Below are positions 34,752 to 42,512 of a stretch of DNA of 49,482 nt, piece by piece; position 1 is the first letter of the stretch, and every line of letters starts with the position of its first letter. The position numbers were made by a program, and so were the translations under genes. Below the pieces are notes generated by a model. That model did not search any database, was not told where the DNA came from, and saw nothing but the letters and a program-made list of their open reading frames with translations. Origin of the DNA: DTFZ01 sp050260375 (lineage in GTDB: Bacteria; Bacillota; Clostridia; Christensenellales; SZUA-584); assembly GCA_050260375.1 (NCBI GenBank), contig JBLNCA010000004.1:1-49482 (forward strand). The letters run 5' to 3'.

Positions 34752-36408
34752 CATTCTTTGTGGTTGATGCAGAAACCGGTGGTTCAAATTCACCAATGCA
34801 GTTCCAAACAATTTTAATACGCTGTACCCGTCTGCCATCAATACGCTCTGCTTTGTACACATAGATTTTTTCAACGAACTCCCGGATAATTTCCGCTGTG
34901 AGTTCTTTTATGTCGGTATACTTTCTTACTAGAGATAGGAAGTGGTCAATATTGAGTGCGCTTTCTTTTTCCTCTATCATAATGGATTTCAGTTCGGCTA
35001 CTCTGTTTTCAAGGGTATGCTGTTCAGTTTCATAGTTTGCGCTCATCTTTGCAAAACGCTTATCAGATATTTTACCCTCGATATTATCTTCATAAAGTTT
35101 TTGCATTATTTCATCTAACTTTTTGATACGAGACTGTGACTGTTCTAATTCTCGTTTGCTATCACGCAAACTTTTGTCAAGCTCTGTCCTTGTTTTCTTG
35201 GTTACTAATTCCACAAATTCTTGCTCATAATTTTTGGCAAAAGCTGTTACGCTACGAATACCATCAAGGAGTAATTCCTCTACCACCACATTGCGGATCT
35301 GGTGAGAACTGCAGCCGCCTTTTATCTTGCGGTAGGTGGCGCATACAAAATACTCCTTTTCATGCTCCCAACCGCGCCCACGCACTTGATACAGTTTGTT
35401 TCCGCAATCCGCACAGAACATCATTCCGGAGAGGAGTGGCATTTCGCCCATCGGTGTAAGTCTGCGTCTGCCATCCCTGATTCTCTGTACTACTACAAAT
35501 ACAGATTCCTCAATAATTGCTTCGTGGGTATTCTCGAAAATCATCCACTCTGACGGGTCGTTTTTCATCTGCTTTTTCTGCTTATAGGACTTACGGTAAG
35601 TTTTGAAATTAACCGTATGGCCTAAATACTCCTGCCTTGAAAGCATATGAACTATAGTGCTGCCTCGCCAGACATAATCATCGTCATGGCCTCTGTTGTC
35701 CGGAATATTGATTCCGTTTTTCTTGGCATGAGCCGTTGGATTCATAATCCTGCGCTTAGTGAATTCCTTGGCTATCTGCGAAGGGCCATACCCTTGCATA
35801 CATAAGTGGAATGCTTCGCGTACCACCTTAGCGGCTTCTTCATCGACTATCCATCGTGTCTTATCATCCGGGTCTTTGATATAGCCGTAAGGCGGATTGG
35901 TGCAGAGCGGTTTGCCGGACTCCCCTTTCGACTTGAAAACTGCGCGTATCTTCTTGCTCGTATCTTTGGCATACCATTCGTTGATGATATTAAGAAACGG
36001 TGTAAAATCGCTGTCCTGCTGGTTGGCACTGTCAACATTATTGTTTATTGCTATGAAGCGAATGTCGGAGCCGGGAAAGAGCACTTCGGTATAATAGCCG
36101 ACCTTTAGATAATCTCTTCCGAGACGGCTCATGTCCTTGACAATGATGGTGCCAATCCTGCCTTCTTCCACTAGGGAGATAAGGCGCTGCCAATCCGGGC
36201 GGTCGAAGTTCGTACCGCTATAGCCATCATCCACAAAGAACTCAGTGTTTGTAAAACCGTTGTCATCAGCGTACTTCTGTAAAATGGTCTTCTGATTTTT
36301 AATGCTGTTAGAATCACCCTGCAGCTCGTCATCTCGTGAAAGACGGCAATACAGAGCGGTTATTTTATCGTTATTCTTCACAGCAGTATAAGACTGCCTG
36401 CTATTCAT
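34738..36408 (-). CDS. Large serine recombinase (TnpX-like)
   Basis: Site-specific recombinase of 556 residues. The N-terminal resolvase domain begins ITALYCRLSRDDE with the catalytic Ser in CRLS; Arg residues of DMSRLGRD complete the site. A recombinase domain follows (NPPYGYIKDPDD to GYGPSQIAKEF), then a zinc beta-ribbon (MFCADCGNKL ... FVCATYRK ... GGC) and a coiled coil near residues 400-480. The ATG at 36408 is chosen for AAAGGAGG 5 bp upstream. It is adjacent to the attL copy, the normal place for an integrase. The layout resembles TnpX/TndX transposon recombinases. Confidence 0.92.
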   Translation of the reverse strand: MNSRQSYTAVKNNDKITALYCRLSRDDELQGDSNSIKNQKTILQKYADDNGFTNTEFFVDDGYSGTNFDRPDWQRLISLVEEGRIGTIIVKDMSRLGRDYLKVGYYTEVLFPGSDIRFIAINNNVDSANQQDSDFTPFLNIINEWYAKDTSKKIRAVFKSKGESGKPLCTNPPYGYIKDPDDKTRWIVDEEAAKVVREAFHLCMQGYGPSQIAKEFTKRRIMNPTAHAKKNGINIPDNRGHDDDYVWRGSTIVHMLSRQEYLGHTVNFKTYRKSYKQKKQMKNDPSEWMIFENTHEAIIEESVFVVVQRIRDGRRRLTPMGEMPLLSGMMFCADCGNKLYQVRGRGWEHEKEYFVCATYRKIKGGCSSHQIRNVVVEELLLDGIRSVTAFAKNYEQEFVELVTKKTRTELDKSLRDSKRELEQSQSRIKKLDEIMQKLYEDNIEGKISDKRFAKMSANYETEQHTLENRVAELKSIMIEEKESALNIDHFLSLVRKYTDIKELTAEIIREFVEKIYVYKAERIDGRRVQRIKIVWNCIGEFEPPVSASTTKNEKSA

Positions 36409-36483
36409 GTTTACCTCCTTTCCGACAGTCTTCAAGCGGTACTCTATGTTCCCGTACTGCCGCGAAGAAGTCAAGTTATTTGT

Positions 36484-36645
36484 TTAAGAAGCCTTATTTA
36501 ATTCAAGCTTTGCTGTGCCGTTAAGTATCATTCGTTTCAGCTTGTCATAGGCGGTTTCTTTGGCAGTGCTGCTGACTGCTGATTCTATAATGTAGAGAGT
36601 ATCACCGATTACCTTTTCGGTAACGCAGATGGTCTTCTCAGCCAT
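36484..36645 (-). CDS. TnpW-family small transposon protein
   Basis: A 53-residue protein read from the sequence (starts MAEKTICVTEKVIGDTLYII; contains SSTAKETAYDKLKRMILN). The pattern 'short beta pair, then S-x-T-A-K-E-T-x-x-x-K-x-x-R-x-I' is what I remember for TnpW proteins found next to TnpX-type recombinases. AAAGGAGG stands 8 bp before the ATG. It lies immediately upstream of the recombinase on the same strand. Role unknown; family assignment is from memory. Confidence 0.72.
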   Translation of the reverse strand: MAEKTICVTEKVIGDTLYIIESAVSSTAKETAYDKLKRMILNGTAKLELNKAS

Positions 36646-36840
36646 AAGGCACTCCTCCTTTCTGACATTGGGGTAGGGGGTAACAAATCCTTACACCCTT
36701 TCGATCGTGCAACGGGCGTGGGGTTTCGCGCGAAAAAACGCGGATTCAAACGGGGTATTAAGGGAACAACCGGGATAAAATGCGAATAATTGAAATAAAC
36801 TTGGTGTGTATTTCATCTTGAAAAGTGCTTTTTTAGGTGA
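36646..36840. other. Short non-coding gap with GC-rich block
   Basis: No gene seen. The block at 36705-36780 is locally rich in CG dinucleotides (for example CGCGCGAAAAAACGCG) and AT-rich sequence follows. The minus-strand leader of the TnpW-like gene begins here. Confidence 0.4.
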
Positions 36841-36872
36841 AAAGGCACAGCAGGATTTTCCACTGTGCCTTT
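36841..36872 (-). terminator. Terminator after the capsid gene
   Basis: AAAGGCACAG pairs with CTGTGCCTTT (10 bp). On the minus strand the stem ends in TTTTC. It begins 12 bp after the capsid stop codon. Confidence 0.7.
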
Positions 36873-36884
36873 CCACCATATGTC

Positions 36885-37832
36885 TTAACCGTTGGTTCCA
36901 GTATTCTTCTGAATTACCTTCACTGCCTCTTGGCGGATAAGTTTTCCGTCAATAAACTCAAAGGCAAGGTAACCTATCTGGTCGAGCAGGGCAAACTTCT
37001 CTGAGAGCGCCCTCACGCTGACAGGGCTTCTGCAGATGATCCAGTAGTAGCTGAAATCACCGAAAGCAATAGGCTTTGAACCGGACTCCATATCCGGCAT
37101 AAACTCGGAGACAAATACCTTTTTGCCAAGGATGGTATCATCGCTGCTGCGCCATAGGTAGTTTCCGGCTTCGTCTTTCAACGTACGCAAGGCAAGGGCT
37201 GTCTTATCGTTCATGAGCCATACGGCATTTTTGCGGTATTCCGGCTTCACAGAGAAGTACAGGCGGATTATATCATCATAGGTGATTTCATCGACGGAAT
37301 AGGCAACCTTAGCGCCGTTTGCATCGTTTAAGATACCTGTCGGCATTTGCACACCGGTACCGTTAATAAAGGCGTTGTCCTCAGCTTTGGCAAAGTTCCT
37401 AGCAAGGCGCTTTACAAGGTAGCTTTCGATGTCAAATGCGGCATCGCGGACAAAGTCCGAATTCATTTTTACAAGAGCAGCGAGTTTATGGCTTTCAACG
37501 GTGTACTGAATGAAATCATTTAGTCCGTCAAAAACAGGGATAGTGCCGCCTTCCAGTACAAACTGCGCAAGGTCATCATATTCCTTTGCAAGGATGTGAT
37601 AACTGCCTTCATATACGTTAAAGGTTGTGCCGATTTTACGGAACAGGCTCTCGTTTATGATGGCTGCTTCATATTTGTTATTTGTGGCATTTGGCATGAC
37701 ATAAGTACCTGTATCGCTGCTGCGGCCTTCGGAAAGTCCGGAATAACCGTCTTCCTGGCCGCGCATGGCATTCCAGAAGTTCTTGCTGTATTCCGGCTGA
37801 CCGGTATATACTATGACTTCAGTATAATTCAT
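36885..37832 (-). CDS. HK97-type phage major capsid protein
   Basis: A 315-residue protein resembling HK97-fold capsid proteins. Recognisable are the N-arm, the strand-rich P domain (KLAALVKMNSDFVRDAAFDIESYLVKRLARNFAKAEDNAFINGTG), the MPTGIL turn, and the A-domain stretch FGDFSYYWIICRSPVSVRAL with a C-terminal QEAVKVIQ. There is no N-terminal delta/scaffold region, and no portal, protease or terminase gene is nearby, so it is an orphan. It is translated with the zinc-ribbon gene (12-bp gap, GGAGGG ribosome site). It could make small capsids or interfere with a helper phage; both are inferences. Confidence 0.85.
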   Translation of the reverse strand: MNYTEVIVYTGQPEYSKNFWNAMRGQEDGYSGLSEGRSSDTGTYVMPNATNNKYEAAIINESLFRKIGTTFNVYEGSYHILAKEYDDLAQFVLEGGTIPVFDGLNDFIQYTVESHKLAALVKMNSDFVRDAAFDIESYLVKRLARNFAKAEDNAFINGTGVQMPTGILNDANGAKVAYSVDEITYDDIIRLYFSVKPEYRKNAVWLMNDKTALALRTLKDEAGNYLWRSSDDTILGKKVFVSEFMPDMESGSKPIAFGDFSYYWIICRSPVSVRALSEKFALLDQIGYLAFEFIDGKLIRQEAVKVIQKNTGTNG

Positions 37833-37844
37833 GGCGTTCCCTCC

Positions 37845-38150
37845 TTAAATCTTATCGCAGAATGGACAGGCATAGAGACCGAGGTCATGGTAGCTGAGCG
37901 ATCTTCCTACCTGTTTCAAGTGGTGGTGGCATTTCGGACACAGAATGTTATATGCCATAGCCCCTTCAATGGTATGAGGATGCTTTGCATGGAGGCGGTA
38001 TCGCAATTTTAACTTTCCTTTATCGTCTTCGATGACAACATCGGAAAGATGCAGGTCGCACATGGTATGGGCGAACTCATCGGAATAGTAAGTGTGCTGC
38101 GGTCGCAGCAAAGTGCCTTCCTTGTTCATTTTCATAAGCGGATAATTCAT
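37845..38150 (-). CDS. Small zinc-ribbon protein
   Basis: A 101-residue protein. The C terminus has two Cys pairs, CPKCHHHL and CPFCDK, spaced as in a zinc ribbon. The N-terminal 65 residues are not recognised. GGAGGG lies 7 bp before the ATG. It sits between the primase and capsid genes on the minus strand. It could be a head-associated or DNA-binding protein; no function can be assigned. Confidence 0.7.
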   Translation of the reverse strand: MNYPLMKMNKEGTLLRPQHTYYSDEFAHTMCDLHLSDVVIEDDKGKLKLRYRLHAKHPHTIEGAMAYNILCPKCHHHLKQVGRSLSYHDLGLYACPFCDKI

Positions 38151-38569
38151 GATTTTTCCCTCCTCAAAATTAAGATGTTTAAATGCGGTTGATGATATTT
38201 CCTGTAGATTAATTGCTGAACGTTCGTCATGTTGAATCGCTGTAAATGTTCCTCCCTCTGGTGATACTTCCGGTGACAGAAGTGACAGTTCAGTGACAGT
38301 AGTTTTGATGAACTGTCACGCTGAAAAGCGACTCGTAGCAAGGCTTTTATAGCTTAAGTGACAAAAGTGACAGAACTTTTCATTTCATACTCACAACAGC
38401 TCATAATCCTTTCCTTGTTCTCTGTACAATTCCAAACTTTATTTTTCCCGCCAAGAAGTTTGAAAGAATGTCACTACTGTCACTTGTGGCTGGAAACCCT
38501 TGATATATGGGCTTTTTAAAGGTGACAGTTGCCTGTGAGAACTGTCACTCGACTGTCACTTCTGTCACT
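38151..38569. repeat. Iteron-like cluster (GTGACAG), probable replication origin of the element
   Basis: Between 38273 and 38568 the heptamer GTGACAG occurs at least five times on the plus strand (38273, 38282, 38293, 38367, 38522). It occurs five times on the minus strand (38313, 38477, 38542, 38553, 38562), with near copies at 38358 and 38469. Several are spaced 9-11 bp apart, about one helical turn. An AT-rich stretch with TTTATTTTT lies in the middle. The position directly after the primase-helicase gene fits a satellite or plasmid origin. No gene is supported here. Confidence 0.75.
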
Positions 38570-40849
38570 TTAAGCAAGAAAATCCGTACTGTCATAGCCA
38601 TAAGCCTTCTTGTACTGCTCCTTTGCCTCAATAGTGAGGGTGAGATTTTTATAATAGGTGCCTTTATTGGTATGAACGGCTATCTCCTTAAAGGTGCAGC
38701 CGAGATGGGATGCCAATGTCTCTCTGAACTCTTTGGCTGTCTTGGCAAAGCCGTTATTGTTGTCATGGCACCATGCCCTGTAAACATCGTAGATGCGGCT
38801 TGTTGTAGCGGAATCATTAAACTTGCCTTCTGACCGCTCGCACATACATTCCTCATAGAAGGAGATCACAGTATTGTTCTCTGACATATATTGCTCTCTT
38901 GCAAGGCTTACACTGTCCGGTTCGGAAAAGCTGTACCCGTTTGCAATAACCAACTGCAGCGCCTTAACAGCCTTGTAGACGATGCCATCACGCTCGGCAT
39001 ACATTTTGTCAAGGAGTGTTTTGTCCTGCTTGTCCTTTGGAATGACATTAGGGCAGCGCACCACCATGATGCGGTCATAGACCCATTTGCCATCATCGCC
39101 GCCAAACTTGGGAAGTCTGTTCATGCAAAACCAGAGCAGCCCGTTGTAGGTGAACTCAAAGGCCTGCTGTCCTTTGAACTCGGCATATAGGCTGTCGCCG
39201 CCGGTTATTTTCTTAAATGTTTTCAACTCATCTACGGATAGAAAACTCATATCAGAGCTACCGGCAAGTCGTGTGCCGTAAATCGCGCCGGTGCCGAAAC
39301 GCGCTTCAATCTCCTTAAGGTCGATTCCTATGAAGTTACCCTTGCCGAGCAACCGCTCTACAAGACTCTTTAGCTGAGATTTGCCGGTGTCGCCATCGCC
39401 GACAAGGAAAAGTGCTTTTTTCATTCTCCATCCCTTGATGTTGGAGATGCATACACCGATAAACTCAAGGAGCAGGTGTTCTATGGCCTTGTCTCCGTCT
39501 GTGAGTGTGTGCATATACCTGTCAAAAAACGGTGTAGGCGTTTCTCTTCCTGTCCAATTACATGGAATTTGAATGGTGGAGAGGATATCCGGGGAGTGTG
39601 GTACAAGAATGGCGGTATCTGCAGTGATACGGAGCAGGCCGTTTCTGAAGTTGATTAAATCCTCATTAGCATTCAGATCATCCTGACTAACATAATTAAG
39701 ATCGGTGGTGATATGCTGTAAAGTTTCGCTGACGATTCCCATTCTCACCAGTTCATCATCATAGTCCGCGATGTACTGCTTGATAATGCCCATCAGCATA
39801 TTGTCGGCATAGATCCGATAGCAGCCATCTTCATAAACATACTTCAAAAGACCCTGCTTGCCGTTATCCCTAACAAGTACATAGCGGAGGTTCTCACGTA
39901 CGTGCTTTGCGAGGAGCGGAACGCTGACATACGGCTCACCGGTCTGGTCATGAAATTTGATGAAGTATGGGTGATCCATTTTAGATTTATGGAAGGTTCC
40001 ATGACAGGCATCGATACCGGCAGTGATAGTGGCTTCTCTGTAATCATCGCGCTCCCATTTTTCACGGTAGAGAGCAGAACTGCGGAAGATTTCATCAATA
40101 GCCGCAGGATCAGGCCCGGTGCGAAAGGCAATCATGGCGCAGAGTGCCGCGTCAGCCTCGGAGTGTGAGCTATATCCGGAGATATCGCCATCGTCATACA
40201 GCTTCCTGAACTTATCTCCGTTTTTCTGTTTGCGGAGATTGCAGACAATATCAAAACTTATGCGGTCACCGTCACGTTTTTCGCTGTATCTTGCTTTCCT
40301 GGACTTCCTCATATTCTTATCGAGAGTGAGCAAAATGGCTGCTGTGCTTTCTTTAAGCGATTCATCCAGAATCACATCGCCGGTATAAGCTGCAAAGCGA
40401 TTTGTAAGGCCGCCTACATACAACTCCAAATGATTGTTCGGATTTTTCATATAGTAGGCTTTATCCAGTCTGGGATTGCCGTTTTTGTCTGCATAAGTCG
40501 GTAGCTTCTCAAAATCGCACTTACCGTAAATATGAATGCCTTTTCCACTGACGGAACGCTCGGTATATGAGTTAAAGCGTTCAAGCAGCATCTGTACGAA
40601 GGGATCTGTGAGGGGTCTGTGGTCGATGTCAAGGAAAAAGTAGCCTTTCGGTATTACAAAACCTAAACCTGCAGCGCTCTGCTTTTTCATGGAGTCGAGC
40701 GCTTCGTCGTAGGTAACCCATGTGTACCGGTATTTTTCATTAGTGCCTGTTGCGCCACCACCGGCAGCAAAGGGAATTTTGCTGATACGTTCGCCAGCCA
40801 TTTCCTTGCGCCAGAGAAACCATATTTTCATATTCATCAGTTCCTGCAT
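38570..40849 (-). CDS. D5/P4-family primase-helicase
   Basis: A protein of about 759 residues that would prime and unwind DNA for element replication. The N-terminal primase-polymerase part has FFLDIDHRPL (metal-binding D-x-D) and VSGKGIHIY. A PriCT-like region follows. The C-terminal SF3/D5 helicase has the Walker A FLVGDGDTGKSQL, the sensor LAGSSDMSFL and WFCMNRLPKF. The start is uncertain: GTG at 40870 sits too close to GAGGAGG, ATG at 40849 too far, so both are possible. It lies 28-49 bp after the excisionase-like gene in the same direction. Confidence 0.88.
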   Translation of the reverse strand: MQELMNMKIWFLWRKEMAGERISKIPFAAGGGATGTNEKYRYTWVTYDEALDSMKKQSAAGLGFVIPKGYFFLDIDHRPLTDPFVQMLLERFNSYTERSVSGKGIHIYGKCDFEKLPTYADKNGNPRLDKAYYMKNPNNHLELYVGGLTNRFAAYTGDVILDESLKESTAAILLTLDKNMRKSRKARYSEKRDGDRISFDIVCNLRKQKNGDKFRKLYDDGDISGYSSHSEADAALCAMIAFRTGPDPAAIDEIFRSSALYREKWERDDYREATITAGIDACHGTFHKSKMDHPYFIKFHDQTGEPYVSVPLLAKHVRENLRYVLVRDNGKQGLLKYVYEDGCYRIYADNMLMGIIKQYIADYDDELVRMGIVSETLQHITTDLNYVSQDDLNANEDLINFRNGLLRITADTAILVPHSPDILSTIQIPCNWTGRETPTPFFDRYMHTLTDGDKAIEHLLLEFIGVCISNIKGWRMKKALFLVGDGDTGKSQLKSLVERLLGKGNFIGIDLKEIEARFGTGAIYGTRLAGSSDMSFLSVDELKTFKKITGGDSLYAEFKGQQAFEFTYNGLLWFCMNRLPKFGGDDGKWVYDRIMVVRCPNVIPKDKQDKTLLDKMYAERDGIVYKAVKALQLVIANGYSFSEPDSVSLAREQYMSENNTVISFYEECMCERSEGKFNDSATTSRIYDVYRAWCHDNNNGFAKTAKEFRETLASHLGCTFKEIAVHTNKGTYYKNLTLTIEAKEQYKKAYGYDSTDFLA

Positions 40850-40898
40850 TGCGTTTGCCGTCTTGTACACCTCCTCTCCGTTGTATTTTGTATTGTCA

Positions 40899-41075
40899 TT
40901 ATTCGTGTGCCGAGTTTATGACCAGCCACTCCTTAAAAGCTTCGACCGGAATCAAGATTCTCGTACCAACTTGTATGATTGGAAATCCCGGCTTTTTTAC
41001 AAGTTCGTAAGCCTTCGGCAGGCTAATGCCCATCTGCGCCGACAGTTCCTGTACACTCATGGTCGTCTTTTCCAT
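40899..41075 (-). CDS. Excisionase-like helix-turn-helix protein
   Basis: A 58-residue winged-HTH protein of the MerR/excisionase type (MSVQELSAQMGISLPKAYELV, then PIIQVGTRILIPVEAFKEWL). This is the normal layout of small excisionase/AlpA-like proteins: an HTH, then a wing strand, then an xx-EWL helix. It is first in the minus-strand replication operon and could set excision direction or activate the operon. A GAAAGAG ribosome site precedes the ATG. Confidence 0.85.
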   Translation of the reverse strand: MEKTTMSVQELSAQMGISLPKAYELVKKPGFPIIQVGTRILIPVEAFKEWLVINSAHE

Positions 41076-41111
41076 TTACTCTTTCCCCCTTATCTTGATA
41101 GTTGTTTTGGT

Positions 41112-41187
41112 TTCTACATCCACAATCCGCTACCGTTCCTAAGGCAGCCACCTGCTCGTGGTCTCCTTGTATCCGATTGCAGTAGAA
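41112..41187. other. Nested inverted-repeat structure (candidate leader RNA)
   Basis: Four helices are nested in order: TTCTAC (41112-41117) with GTAGAA (41182-41187), CAATC (41123-41127) with GATTG (41175-41179), AAGG (41141-41144) with CCTT (41165-41168), and CCAC (41148-41151) with GTGG (41158-41161). It ends 37 bp before the start of the excisionase-like gene on the minus strand. It could fold as an mRNA leader or act as a DNA site. Not a family I can name. Confidence 0.45.
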
Positions 41188-41288
41188 GCGCTCCGGTATT
41201 CACCATCGTGGCGGCGGTACTGCAAAAGTATCTCTTGCGGTGGGATTATTCAGTTGTCAAGGTGCAATGAAATAAGGGGTTATACACT

Positions 41289-41324
41289 TTGTTCTTGTTT
41301 TCAACGTCATTGTATAATACAATG
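41289..41324 (+). promoter_or_regulatory. Promoter with palindromic operator for the 41383 gene
   Basis: TTGTTC (41289-41294), 18-bp spacer and TATAAT (41313-41318). The -10 box lies inside the perfect palindrome CATTGTATAATACAATG (41308-41324), so a dimeric repressor bound there would block the promoter. Confidence 0.55.
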
Positions 41325-41382
41325 TAAGTGAAGTTAAATTTTCATCGCTTACACATACGAATACATTAAAAGGATGATTGCT

Positions 41383-42330
41383 ATGAAAAAACTGCCGGTA
41401 GAAAATCTCGGTTTCGTAGAAATTGGCGGCGTTGGTGAGATGATTTATAGAGCTGTTCGATTTCCGGAGTATGTTCCGGACTATGATGATGGCGACGAAG
41501 TATTAAAGCCAGTTTTCACAGGGCTTCATGCTCCGGAAGGCGGCTGTGATTATTCATTAACCGGACAGGAGTTATTGGTCAGTCTGTGTAATCTTTATGG
41601 AAAATTAAATAACCCAGACAGCACTGTTTCTATTACAGATGCCGTCTGGGATTGGTGCAGAAACAATATTCATCCTTACAATATAGACAGTCTTTATGAA
41701 ATGCTGGATAGCGAGAACTTTGCCCATATAACATACATGGATTTGATTCAGAAAGATGCTACATTCTATTTAGATCAATTCATAAAGGATTTATGCAGTC
41801 TGGGCACCGTATTTGAACTATACTTTGCCTTGAGGAGAGTCAAATATTACGGAGAAATAGGCTACGCACGAAGTCTCTTTTATGAAGGCAGGCTTTGTGA
41901 CAGCCTCGCTTTTCTTGAACGATACAGGCAATACAGCGACGACGATGAATACAAAGCTCGTCTTTTAGAGAATTACAATGAACATATATCTCAAGTGATT
42001 GATATGTTTCCGGACTTCCGAATGAGGCTGAAATTAGATAAGAAAACCGGGAAAGTGATGTATGGTGCTGACATTCAATCGGTGTTTGATATTTGCTGGT
42101 ACACCTTTTCCAGAATGGTAGCTGATGTTGCGCCACCGGTAGATGAAGACCTAAACTATTTTGAATCGCAAGGCTCGATACTGTCCTGCCTTGCCTGCGG
42201 CAAATACTTTGTACGGCATTCAAGCCGTCAATTATATTGCAATAGTTGGGGCTGCCAAGCCGAGCGTAATAGAAGGAACAGACGAGCAAGTTATGCTCGA
42301 AAGAAGGCTGCGGAAGTAAAAAATAAGTAA
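41383..42330 (+). CDS. Zinc-finger protein of unknown function (possibly DUF6076-like)
   Basis: A 315-residue protein. The first 260 residues are helical and not recognised. The C terminus has LACGKYF...LYCNSWGC, a C-x2-C-x15-C-x4-C zinc knuckle, followed by a basic tail (RNRRNRRASYARKK). From memory this resembles Firmicutes proteins annotated DUF6076; unverified. The ATG at 41383 has AAAAGG 9 bp upstream; an ATG at 41374 abuts that site. It is the first plus-strand gene of the element, divergent from the replication operon, and may be a regulator. Confidence 0.65.
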   Translation: MKKLPVENLGFVEIGGVGEMIYRAVRFPEYVPDYDDGDEVLKPVFTGLHAPEGGCDYSLTGQELLVSLCNLYGKLNNPDSTVSITDAVWDWCRNNIHPYNIDSLYEMLDSENFAHITYMDLIQKDATFYLDQFIKDLCSLGTVFELYFALRRVKYYGEIGYARSLFYEGRLCDSLAFLERYRQYSDDDEYKARLLENYNEHISQVIDMFPDFRMRLKLDKKTGKVMYGADIQSVFDICWYTFSRMVADVAPPVDEDLNYFESQGSILSCLACGKYFVRHSSRQLYCNSWGCQAERNRRNRRASYARKKAAEVKNK

Positions 42331-42336
42331 CGAATA

Positions 42337-42377
42337 AAAATTAAAAGCAAAGGCACCGGAAATTTACTTCCGATGCC
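42337..42377 (-). terminator. Terminator of the guide RNA
   Basis: GGCATCGGAA pairs with TTCCGGTGCC over 10 bp (one G-T) around a 6-nt loop. On the minus strand TTTGCTTTTAATTTTT follows. On the plus strand the hairpin is followed by a GC-rich sequence, so it works for the minus-strand RNA rather than the 41383 gene. Confidence 0.7.
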
Positions 42378-42455
42378 CTTGCCGCTGCGATTCTCCACAA
42401 CCTGAACCTGCAAATATTTCAATCCACATTCAGTAATACCAGTTTGCCGAATGAC
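42337..42455 (-). ncRNA. Single-repeat crRNA-like guide RNA (putative CreR-type autoregulator)
   Basis: Read on the minus strand. A promoter places transcription start at 42455, the G of GTC. The RNA then has a 6-bp stem ATTCGG/CTGAAT around a 13-nt loop and the exact type I-C 3' repeat end GTGGATTGAAAT (42427-42416). This matches the plan of canonical type I-C repeats (GTC, stem-loop, GTGGATTGAAAY) with a larger loop (40 rather than about 32 nt). The guide begins at 42415 with ATTTGCAGGTTCAGG. A terminator hairpin (42377-42352) and T-rich tail end it. No second repeat follows. Cas5c, which normally processes I-C repeats, could cut at the stem base. Confidence 0.75.
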
Positions 42456-42460
42456 AAAAT

Positions 42461-42490
42461 ATTATAACAGGTATGGCAACTTCTTGACAA
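42461..42490 (-). promoter_or_regulatory. Promoter of the guide RNA
   Basis: On the minus strand TTGTCA (42490-42485), 18-bp spacer and perfect TATAAT (42466-42461). Its -35 box overlaps the -35 box of the cas promoter, so the two divergent promoters compete for the same bases. Confidence 0.75.
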
Positions 42491-42512
42491 GATATTAAAT
42501 GAAAACTATAAT
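42484..42512 (+). promoter_or_regulatory. Consensus promoter of the cas operon
   Basis: Perfect TTGACA (42484-42489), 17-bp spacer and perfect TATAAT (42507-42512). Start expected near 42519, giving a leader of about 220 nt before cas3. A consensus promoter this strong would need repression. Confidence 0.85.

Noticed and set aside
38147..38341. 64-codon minus-strand frame over the iteron region
   Set aside because: Its composition follows the repeated heptamers, it lacks a ribosome site and it overlaps the start of the zinc-ribbon gene.
38273..38568. GTGACAG cluster as a CRISPR array
   Set aside because: The repeats are 7 bp, on both strands and irregularly spaced; this is iteron-like, not repeat-spacer structure.
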